Below the pieces are notes generated by a model, which was given only the letters and a program-made list of their open reading frames with translations, searched no databases and was not told where the DNA came from. This document shows positions 48,122-58,300 of a stretch of DNA of 64,000 nucleotides, piece by piece. A program made the translations under genes and the position numbers. Every line of letters begins with the position of its first letter. The first letter of the stretch is position 1. Source of the stretch: Globodera rostochiensis. Lineage: Eukaryota; Nematoda; Chromadorea; Rhabditida; Heteroderidae. Where the stretch lies: assembly GCA_018350325.1 (NCBI GenBank), contig JAEVLN010000004.1, positions 4,377,834-4,441,833 on the forward strand, in the 5' to 3' direction.

Positions 48122-50960
48122 ATGAGCCGTAAGGAAAATATCAGTGAGAGGAACAGATCGGCGGAAGATCACAGGAGTATGACACCACGACAGCAATGTG
48201 TCGTAACCGAAGGAGCGAATGGTGGCGGAAACTTTCCGCCCGATCCAATGGGAACTGTTTACGTACGGCAGGAACAGCCGCCCATCAATTCGAGCAGTTC
48301 TTCAGACAACAATATTTTGGTAACCGGATTTAATCTAACTTTCGCTTATTTGGTTTTAGGTTACGTCTCCCGTATTGTCATCAAGTTTTGAAGCCGTTCC
48401 GACTCCCCCAATCTTTACTTTTGCACCCCCGCCACCCGATTTTCCTTTGCAATTGAAAATACTTCACATCTTGGTGGCTCATATTGGCAATGGGGAGCAA
48501 AAAGAAAAGGTTGCACTTTAAAACAACTCTAGCTCTGTTAATCGACGTAGTAAATTCGCGTTTTTTGAAATCAGGATAACCTGATAATCATGGCATAAGA
48601 TAGTGTCCTTTCTTTTAGATTACGTGTCGTCTTCAGAGTCCTTCGGCTGTAGCCAAAGGCGACTCAGGTTTTGTTGTCGAGCACGAACTTGGGCCATTCA
48701 ACCGCACGGACAAAGTTTTCGCCGACCATCGCTTCCGCGACCTGGAAGTACTTAATTCATCCTTTTGCATTTTGTCTGATGATGCTTTTTTCCAAAATTC
48801 ACAAGAAATAGTTAACTTGTTCATGCAGGGCTGTAGCGTGGTGTTTATGCGATAAATTCAGCGACGCAGTCAAGCCTCGGTCGCGGAATTTGGTTCGAAA
48901 TTTGTTGAGCTTCAGCCACCCCCTCCAATGAACACACTGACGATGCTTTGCCTTGCAAGTGACCGACTCCAAATGGACCCCCAAGTGACAATCGAACTTG
49001 CGCGAAAACTCAACAAAATCGGTCTCATTTCGTCCCCACTGACATCCGCAGACAAATATTCAGCGGGTTTTCCCAGAAAAGGTCAGCCAACCGTCGCACT
49101 TTTTAGAATGTTTTTAAATGAATTGTGACTTTAGAGATGGTTAGCGCAATGGTTTTGCATCTCGACGAGCTTTGTGGCGTTAGACTGAATGCCCAGGCGA
49201 GACCAAACAACGCAAATTCCATTGCGTTTTAATTTTCTATTTAGGATGTTTTATTGAACTTCGTTCGGCCGAATCACCGTTTAGGGAGCATGGAACCAAT
49301 TCATCCGCTTTTGGTGGACCACAAAGATACGAAGTACAAAAGGGCTTTGAACGGTAACCGTTCTTTATGCACGGGCATTGAACATTTGTTTTAGTTGGGT
49401 TTTTGTTTTAAATTTTAGACGACGAATTGGCTCGTAAACTGTACGAGTTGATCTGCCGCTACTTTCTTTCGACTTGCATGCGCCCCAGCAAAATTGCCGA
49501 AATGACAATTAAGTATGACCGCCTTGCAATTATTTCAAACATTTAGTCGAAAAAACATTTGCCATGGTTACTACTAGGGGCACCGGGACTAAGGGATAAA
49601 AAAAATGATTAGTAAAAACCGGGACCATTATATGGCAGTTTTGAAGGGAACTAAATTTCACAAAAATGGAAAAAATTTGTGTCTTGACTGTAAGTATAAT
49701 TATCAAAACGACCGTATAGGTTTTCCATCGGGCCTGAGATTTTCAAAAGCACTAAACATACGGTGGTCATTGACGGATTTCTGTTGGTTGCCCCATGGAT
49801 GCAACCCGAATACAGTGACACGGAACTCCCAACGGAGGCGACCAAACTCCAAAATCAGTTCGTCAAACAGACTTTCATCGTCAGGTCTAACGCCAAAACT
49901 TATGCAATAGAGGACTGGTTTTTTTCAGTGATGTTCAGCGATGTTCCATTGAAAAGCCTAAGGGCGGTCTGTCTGAAGCGAAGCTAATTTCTCAGATGGC
50001 ACTTTTGGAGTTGGGCAATTACGGCACAATTCCAGAAACATTGAGCAAAATGGTGCAGAAGAAGTTGGCCAATGTTAGTGGATGAATTGACTTAATAATG
50101 TTTCCCTCCTCCCAAATTAAATTTTATTTGCTAAGGTCATCGAGCCTGGTCGATGGATTGTGCCCACATCGGAAGGCCTTCAAAAACTTGAGGTTGGCAT
50201 CTTTTATAATTTTAAGAACGCAAAGTAAAGTAACATAACATTTAGTCGTTTCGTCACGATGGATTTGAGACGGATTGCGAGCAAGAGCAAACATCTGATA
50301 GATTGTTCGAAGGTTACAAACTCGCAATTAAAACTAAAATCTGGTACATTTCAGATCAAAACGACCAAGAGGATGAGTCGGTTGAGATCGGAGGATGTTT
50401 TCGAAGTGAGAAAACAACGAGAAAACGCGTCCGATTTGATTTGCCCGTTCTAAGATCGGATCGAATTAGAAGCCAATCGGTGGCTTCGTTTAGAAGACGC
50501 GATGCAGTCAGAGGTCCATTTTCGGACACGAAATGGATGGAATTGTCAGAAGTTCGAGTTTTTCGGCTTCAGATCGGTCTCCGATTAGTCGTCATCGCCG
50601 TTCACCCTCGCAAGAACCGAGAGGCCAATGCTTTTCAAACGCGTACGAAACTGAACGCAATTTTTCAAATGAAACTCCTTCACGTCGACAGTCGTTGGTG
50701 GACGTAAGTGAAAGACGAACGACAGCGACCAATTTTTATTGTGTTGATCCTTAAGAATGATCCAAAACTTAAATATGGACGGCAAATTTGACACTCATTT
50801 ATAAATTTGTTGACTTTAGCGCAGCGATGTTCGCTCTCGTCCTCGCGAATTTGAATTCCATCAGCGACATTTCCGTCCGGAAAGAGAAAGCGAGCAGAGA
50901 GTGTCTCGTTTTTCTTCAAGCAGGGCATGCGACGAAGGCACTAGAAGTGATTCCGAGTAA
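48122..50960 (+). CDS. Topoisomerase-III-like protein lacking the catalytic tyrosine, with Arg/Ser-rich tail
   Basis: Exons read: 48122-48319, 48360-48509, 48619-48747, 48862-49081, 49135-49211, 49245-49353, 49419-49512, 49750-49884, 49929-50073, 50136-50192, 50246 on. The segment PPPPMNTLTMLCLASDRLQM then ELARKLNKIGLIS aligns with the type IA (TOP3) core just before the active site. Where TOP3 has ISYPRTET this reads ISSPLTS (codon 49033-49035 Ser for the catalytic Tyr, 49039-49041 Leu for Arg). Later blocks continue the fold in order: RKLYELICRYFLSTC, TVVIDGFLLVAPWM, LSEAKLISQM, VIEPGRWIVPTSEGL. The usual EKHGIGTDAS is lost. The tail is Arg/Ser-rich with KRVRF, and the stop is at 50958-50960. 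A frame change near 50490-50530 could not be explained by an intron. It is either an inactive paralogue or a decaying gene. Confidence 0.7.
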
Positions 50961-51046
50961 TAGTTTTTGCTTTTAACAGTATTATTAGTTGGTTGGGACG
51001 GGAGATTTTTTGTTGTTTTTTTTCGTGTCTAATGGATTAAACAAAA

Positions 51047-51912
51047 ATGTTCAGGACAAAAGTTTATGTTGGCAACGTGTCACCTCGCATTGGTTGGAAC
51101 ACTTTGGTTGAAACTTTTCGCAAATTCGGCACGATATGCAATGCTCGGGTTTTTGCCGAGAAGGGAAGTGCATTTGTTGACTTTGCTCGGGTCAATGAAG
51201 CGAAGAGAGCGATTTCGGAGATGGACGGGCGATCTTTGGACGGATTAATTTTGAGTATGGCGAATTTTTGAACGTTTAAACGGGTTCTTTTAAGAAGTCA
51301 AATGCCAACAAAAGAGGCCATTCACAGAACTTAGCAAACAACAGGGAGACTCTCAATTGTTCAGCCCTGGCAACAAATTTGCGCGAAATGTTCAAACCCA
51401 TCCCTGGCAGAAAAGTCAGCAGAGTTCGCCTTCAAAAGGTCACTTCTTGTCACAATTTTCGCTCCATTTTGATGATTTTTCAGAATATTTGGTCGGACTG
51501 TCTGCCAAAAAGCAGTCTCCCGATCATAGTCCAAGAATTGATAAACATTCGGGTTTTCAAAGTGTTCGAGCTTACCCATGGAGAACCAATCAACAGAATT
51601 CTTCTTCGGATGGTCGGTTTTACCCAATTTGATTTGCCTTTACTACTTTTTTAAGAGTTATCGGTTCAATCGCCCCACAAAAAGATGCGATTTGCCGATC
51701 AGAGTGCAACGTTTGGAACTCCAACTTCTTACCGACCGTCCCCTTGGGGTGGGCACCGCTCTTCTGCTGTTCGCAGTCAGCCCCTTCGTTACCAATTCCA
51801 GCAGCAGGAAAAGCATTTTTCGCCTCCTCATTCTTCGCCCGTTCGCCGTCAGTTTTCTTCCCGCCATTCTTTTCCCGCCGGCGCCAATGACGAACATTTT
51901 TTCTTTCGGTGA
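51047..51912 (+). CDS. RRM RNA-binding protein with Ser/Pro-rich tail
   Basis: Exons 51047-51254, 51295-51438, 51484-51612, 51656-51912 join in phase to 245 aa. One RRM occupies residues 1-75: RNP2 is VYVGNV, RNP1 is GSAFVDF, and the last strand GLILKVKC is split by an intron. After it come three loosely repeated pieces, each with aromatic-Pro-Trp then Ser/Gln (HPWQKSQQSSPSK, YPWRTNQQNSSSD, SPWGGHRSSAV), and an Arg/Ser/Pro tail. This is an SR-like layout. It starts 86 bases after the topoisomerase-like stop on the same strand, so the two are probably one operon. Exact family not recognised. Confidence 0.8.
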
Positions 51913-52869
51913 ACGAATTAATAAAACATTAAGGCTCACTTTTTTGTTCGGGTTCGTTGTTTTTTCAGCATTTTGAACATCTCAATGGCCTTAAGGCTTA
52001 AGCACTTCTAACAATTCATCTCAGTTTAACTGTTAATAATAATTAAACGAATAATTAATTTTTGTTCTTACCATATTATTTTATTTTATCACTGACTGAA
52101 CTTGTTGTTTCTTTTAAATTTGTTTTGTTTTTATTTCTTCATAAATTTTGCTTTTTTTCCCATAATCACTTCGATCGTTTCTTCCTCCGTTTAAAGGACT
52201 GCTTTTAAAATTGATGCCAAATTGGTCAAAGGGAATGCGTATTTTACTAGATTACATTGTTCCAATCAAAAGTACATGACCATTCAGACATCCTTCTTCC
52301 CATTGGTCGTCCCCTTCACTTCGTCCCGTCGTGCCAATTCCAAAAGTTCTTCAGGGATCATACAACTCTCCGACTTGCTCAATTCCACAAGCCTTAACTA
52401 ACCGATCATAGAATTTCTGAATCTTTCCCATCATCCGGGGGTCACTTACGCGGGACAGTCCCGTGACGGGTCAAAGCGTTGTACTTGCTGCCCCGCCGTT
52501 GCCCGGTTGTTCTCCCACCAGTGAAGGCATGCCGAGAAACAGCTGTGCACCACAGCCTCGCGATCCGTCACGCAACTCAAATGCCGTCCGTCAAATGAGC
52601 CTATTTCCAATCCCACCCAAAACAAACTTCAGTTCGCTGATCGGCACAGTCCCATTCAAAGTCAACGACGGACATTCGTCCTCAAATTCAAAAGTATCGA
52701 ACTTCGAAAGGTGTCGCCCTCCGTCCATTCTTACGGTGAATGTGAATTTTTGTGTCGGAGGAATGCTCGGGGCGCGCAGTTGGTCATAACAGCGGCGTTG
52801 GCACCGTTTTCCCCCGCTGAGCAACCAACAGCATTTGTGGGCTGACCGATTAGAGGATAATTAACCAGC
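51913..52869. other. Non-coding or unassigned stretch with a weak ORF
   Basis: AT-rich to about 52200, then an unbroken plus frame 52463-52789 and an overlapping minus frame 52591-52824 (FTFTVRMDGGRHLSKFDTFE). Neither shows a family motif or good splice partners. Possibly an exon of an unrecognised gene cut off by the following array. Confidence 0.3.
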
Positions 52870-54095
52870 CGGCTTCCCCCCCCCCCTAAATGACCCCCTC
52901 CCCCAACCTCTAAATGACCCCCTCCCCCTCTAAATGACCCCCCCCCTAAATGCCCCTCCCCCAACCTCTAAATGACCCCCTCCCCCTCTAAATGACCCCC
53001 CCCCCCCTAAGACCCCCTCCCCCAACCTCTAAATGACCCCCTCCCCCTCTAAATGACCCCCCCCCCTATGACCCCCTCCCCCAACCTCTAAATGACCCCC
53101 TCCCCCTCTAAATGACCCCCCCCCCCAATGACCCCCTCCCCCAACCTCTAAATGACCCCCTCCCCCTCTAAATGACCCCCCCCCTAAATGACCCCCTCCC
53201 CCAACCTCTAAATGACCCCCCCCCCTAAATGACCCCCTCCCCACCTCTAAATGACCCCCTCCCCCTCTAAATGACCCCCCCCCCCCTAAATGACCCCCTC
53301 CCAACCTCTAAATGACCCCCTCCCCCTCTAAATGACCCCCCCCCCCTAAATGACCCCCCCCCAACCTCTAAATGACCCCCCCCCCCCTCTAAATGACCCC
53401 CCTCTAAATGACCCCCCCCAACCTCTAAATGACCCCCTCCCCCAACCTCTAAATGACCCCCTCCCCCTCTAAATCCCCCTCCCCCAACCTCTAAATGACC
53501 CCCTCCCCCTCTAAATGACCCCCCCCCTAAATCCCCCTCCCCCAACCTCTAAATGACCCCCTCCCCCAACCTCTAAATGACCCCCTCCCCCTAAATGACC
53601 CCCCCCCCCCCCTAAATGACCCCCTCCCCCTCTAAATGACCCCCCCCCTAAATGACCCCCTCCCCCTCTAAATGACCCCCCCCCCTAAATGACCCCCTCC
53701 CCCTCTATGACCCCCCCCCCTAAATGACCCCCTCCCCCAACCTCTAAATGACCCCCTCCCCCTCAATGACCCCCCCCTAAATGACCCCCTCCCCCAACCT
53801 CTAAATGACCCCCTCCCCCTCTATGACCCCCCCCCCCTAAATGACCCCCTCCCCCAACCTCTAAATGACCCCCTCCCCCTAAATGACCCCCCCCCCTAAA
53901 TGACCCCCTCCCCCTCTAAATGACCCCCCCCCCTAAATCCCCCTCCCCCAACCTCTAAATGACCCCCTCCCCCTCTAAATGACCCCCCCCCCTAAAACCC
54001 CCTCCCCCAACCTCTAAATGACCCCCTCCCCCTCTAAATGACCCCCCCCCCTAAGACCCCCCCCCACCTCTAAATGACCCCTTCCCCCAACCTCT
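52870..54095. repeat. C-rich minisatellite, about 1.2 kb
   Basis: Dozens of imperfect units built from CTCTAAATGACCCCCTCCCC with or without CAAC, alternating with short CTAAATGACCCCCCCC units. The C-run length varies from unit to unit. The complementary strand is G-rich and reads through in all frames, giving spurious Gly/His/Leu proteins. The G strand should form G-quadruplexes. Confidence 0.95.
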
Positions 54096-55389
54096 CCGCT
54101 CAATGACTGACTCGCCCCCGTGGAGCTGTTTCTCTAAACAGACGGCGATGGCCAAAGCTTTCTCCGTGCTCAGACTCTCGCCGCAATGAATTCGTTCGTC
54201 GTTGTGCATTCGCTGCTCACAACACTGACGGAATTTGCCCGGGCAACATCTGACGCTACCTGAGGGGGGGGGAATCGGCGACTTATGGTTTTTGTTTGAT
54301 CGATTCTTTAATTGAAAACACTTTGTCGAATTTGCTCTCGGGAGACGAATTGGGCGCAAGAGAACAATGCCAACATGACGATGGATAGAGACAAGTGCAG
54401 AATGGAGGCCATGAAGGGATGGGTTGGGACAAAAGTTGTGGATTAGGCTTGGAAAGCTGAAAACCATTGTAAAACAATGCACAAAAAGAATCCAAACAGG
54501 GAAGAAGTTCAGCAAGTGCGGTCTGTGCTGAAATGGCATTTGGTGGGAAATGCCACTGCTTATATATGGCGTGCGTTGATGGCCGGTCATCAAACAGAAA
54601 GAGCCAGCCAAGGAGGCTATTGCCATCTGTCGGAAGATGGGACGGACGGGCGGTGGAAGTGTTGAAGCGAGTTTTTGTTGTGCATTTATGGCCAGTCGAA
54701 TGAATGGGACGGCCCTCGGGGGGTTTGTGTTTTTTGGGAGTCCATCTGGCGGCATTCAGTCCATCATTCTGGCAAAAACCGACTGAATGTGTGGCCCAAA
54801 GCGTCGGACACAAAGTGCAGAATCGGAAACCGCCGAGCCGTTGCGTTACAATTCCTTCTAACCGTTTAACAGACAATCCAATCCTTCCAACATCCCCTTC
54901 TCTAATTGTCCTTACAATTATCCTAATCTCCTTCTAATTGTCCTTTCAATCATCCTTTTAATTGTCCTTCCAATCAGTCCAGTCAATTTAGTCGAAAGGA
55001 GGGGGCGAGGGAACACTTTTCGTCGATATTCTCGTAAAGTCTCCCGATTGGTTGGCCGGACATCAATTTCATTTGTCAGTGTTTGTGTTGTTCGTTTTCT
55101 CAATCGCCCGCCTTTTTGGTCGGTACTTTGTCCCCCCCCCCCGTAAACGCCCACCGATTGGACCTCCGATAAGAAAACTGGTGGGGGAGGGGGGCATTTG
55201 CCATTCATTCGCCCCCCCCTCTCCCCCCCCCCCTCCTTCCAGCAGCATCATTTCTTCGTCTTCTTCCAATCATCGTCCACCCGACTTTTTATTTTTAATC
55301 ACCCCGCTGAATCCCCCAAAAAGATCAATCGCAGTTTCAGAGCTTTCTTATCAAATTGACCGTTCGTTTCATCAATAAATAGTTCCATA
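54096..55389. other. Region between the minisatellite and the IP3 kinase, unresolved
   Basis: Minus-strand frames up to 234 codons exist (54051-54755) but have no domain and partly read the array. A minus-strand exon-like stretch near 54110-54265 follows a CCCTCAG acceptor, and its codon content is plausible in two frames, so I cannot choose. At 54870-54975 short ATTGTCCTT/CAATTATCCT phrases repeat. 55130-55250 is C-rich. Confidence 0.35.
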
Positions 55390-58300
55390 ATGGATGCTGG
55401 AAAACTTCTGCTGATGGCAAATCTAATTGAAGATCGGACGATGGCAAATGGAAAAGGAGAAGATGAGGGGACGGATAATGCTGCTGAACGCGCCCACCAA
55501 AGCGTGAAGGAGGTTGGTGGGTGGCTGCATGAGGGCGAACGTCTTCAGAATTCACTTTGAGCATTTTACCATTTCCAATGTTTCTCTGTCGTCCTCTCAG
55601 CTCTTCGTCAACAATTCTATCATTGGCAATTGATGCACATTGACCCCCACCCCTCCCCCTCCCCCCTCCCCCCTCCCCCCTCCCGCCTTCGTTCTTCCGC
55701 CTCCTCCATTTATTCTCCTCTTCATCCCATCCCAGGCCAGCCCGAGCCCATTCATCTCCCCCCCTCCCCCCCCACCCCCTCCCTCCATCCCCCCCCCCCC
55801 CTCGTTCGAATCGATCTCCCCCTTCTCCCCCCCCCCTCCCTTTTTCCTTACGATTTCCCCACAATTCCGTCACTTTGCCCTTTTCAGATGGGCCACAATC
55901 ATTCAGCGCACATTTTCCTCACTGAAAAGCGAAACGATCACAAAGGGCCGCCTTCGTGAGTTCGTTGTTTCGTTTCTTTGCCTTTAACCATTTCAGACGG
56001 CTCGACAAAGGCCTTCCGCCGCATTGTTCGGTTCAACCCCAACCTCTTCCGTCCACTTCGACAGATTCTTCTCGGCCTTCACCGGATGATCACCACCAAC
56101 AACAAAGTGCCCGACATGTTCAACGAATCGCACTTCGTGTGCAACTCCTCCAGCAAGGCTACGACCTTGACCAACACCAACAGCAGTTGAGCCCATTCCC
56201 GAATTCTCATGCCAAAGCCTTGCGCCCTTCGCTCACATTTCTTAACAATTGGCTGCATTTGTCCCACCAACCGAAGATGGCCGGAGGGGAGGGCACTTCT
56301 GACGGGGGGTCCCCTGCAGAGACGCCTCCGTCCTCGTCGCCTTTCCTTTCCTCCGTCTCATCAGCCGTCGGCGGAGGCGGAAGGGAGGCGAACAAAGTGC
56401 GCGGAGTACAGACGGAAAGGCAATCGCTGTCGGACATCTCTCAGGAGTTACTTGCCCAAGTCGGTTAATCACTAAGTTAATTATTCCCTTTAATTACTTT
56501 AAGTTAATTATTCCCTTGTTAATTAGTTTAAGTTAATTATTCCCTTGTGGATCCGACCCTCCCTTCCCTTTGTTAGATCATCCGCCTCTTCCCCTTCTCC
56601 AGTCCCTCCCCCAACTCCCAACGCCGCTGCCCCTCCCGCCCGTCCCTGCTGCTCTTCCGTGCCAAGTCCACCTCTTTCGTCCACCAACTCAAAAAGCAGC
56701 AAAACGGCGCCGTACGCCCTCCCGTGCCCCCCGGCACTTTCTCCGCCTCCGGCGATTGCCGACCGATCTCTTTGAAGAATATTGCGCGGCCGAAAGGTGA
56801 GGCGAGGGAAGTGAACCCTTTCGGCGGCATTTGACCAAACCATCGCGTCGGTTTTTCCCTTTCGTTCGCAGCGCCCAAAGAAAGTTCGTTGGAACGAATT
56901 CGACGCGTCGCCTCAAATTTATCGCTAACTTCAAAGGCGCGGAGAGAACAGCCGCCCAATTTACCATTGTTTGGGGACGGAAAAACGAAGCCGACGGCCC
57001 CCGGGGGTACGAAATACGCGAGGGACGGAGCTCTGAGCAAATTGTGCAAAGTAAGCGATTTGGGGGGGGGGGGGAGAGGTCCTTAGTTTACATCACCAAA
57101 CATTGGCGGATGGAACGGTTCAATTTGAATATTTATTAGTAAAATCATCGATTGTTGCAGCGATAGCCCCCCCCCCCCCCAGCGTTTACATCACCAAACA
57201 TTGGCTTCATTATTCTGACAAAAGTGAATGAATTTATCTTTTGCGTCACTGTACAAAAAAAAGCGTGTAAAGTGTCGTTTGAAGGGGTGGCGGCGTTTGT
57301 TTGATGAATGGTTTAATAATTTCTGTTGGTTGGCGGGTGGACGTCCATTTGTTTGTGATCGATTCCCCCCCCCCCCCCCCCCCCCCCGACGGGGAAATCG
57401 ACCGCCACCCGACGGAAGCGGACAAATTAACGCCAATTTGTCTTTCGGTCTCATTCTTCACCCTCTGCCCGAAATATATTTACGCCTCCGATTACTCCCC
57501 GTACTTTCCCCGTCCCCGAATTCTCCCCGTTACGTTACGGACGGATGTCCGTCAGTCATCCCCCACCCCCCGGGGGGGGGGGGGGATTTCATCGCCGCGG
57601 GTCAACCCTCACACACAGAAGAAGAATCAAACAAAATGAAATCAATTTGTTTAATTATTTAACTAAAAAAATCCTTAGAGTGCGCTTAACAAGCAAAAAA
57701 CACTTTAAAATATTCTTGCTTCATTTGTTTATGAAAATATTATTATTGTTACGTCCGTTACGATGAATAAACTCCTTTCTATTCCCTCTTCCCTTTCCTT
57801 TTCCTCTTCCCCCTCTCTGTTCCTTCCTTTTCCTTTTCCTCTTCCTCTTCCTCTTCCTCTTCCTCTTCCTCTTCCTCTTCCTCTTCCTCTTCCTCTTCCT
57901 CTTCCTCTTCCTCTTCCTCTTCCTCTTCCTCTTCCCCCTCTCTGTTCCTTCCTTTTCCTTTTCCTCTCCCTCTTCCTCTTCCTCTTCCCCCTCTCTTCCT
58001 TTCTCTTCCTTTTCCTTTTCCTATTCCTCTTCCTCTTCCCCCTCTCTCTTCCTTTCTCTTCCTTTTCCTCTTCCTCTTCCCCCTCTCTTCCTTTCTCTTC
58101 CTTTTCCTTTTCCTCTTCCTCTTCCTCTTCCTCTTCCCCCTCTCTCTTCCTTTCTCTTCCTTTTCCTTTTCCTTTTCCTCTTCCTCTTCCCCCTCTCTTC
58201 CTTTTCCTCTTCCTCTTCCTCTTCCCCCTCTCTCTTCCTTTCTCTTCCTTTTCCTTTCCTCTTCCCCCTCTCTCTTCCTTTCTCTTCCTTTTCCTTTTCC

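Noticed and set aside
49135..49211. tRNA-like text around 49140 (GGTTAGCGCAATGGTTTTGCA)
   Set aside because: No cloverleaf can be drawn with a proper anticodon stem and TPsiC arm; it reads in phase as a topoisomerase-like exon.
53029..53545. Gly/His/Leu-rich minus-strand frames
   Set aside because: Readings of the C-rich minisatellite; no conserved residues outside the repeat.
52870..54095. CRISPR array or telomere
   Set aside because: Units vary in length, have no unique spacers, and do not match the TTAGGC nematode telomere repeat.
54051..54876. Minus-strand frames of 197-234 codons
   Set aside because: No domain, biased composition, and one runs into the minisatellite; possible exon fragments cannot be separated from chance.
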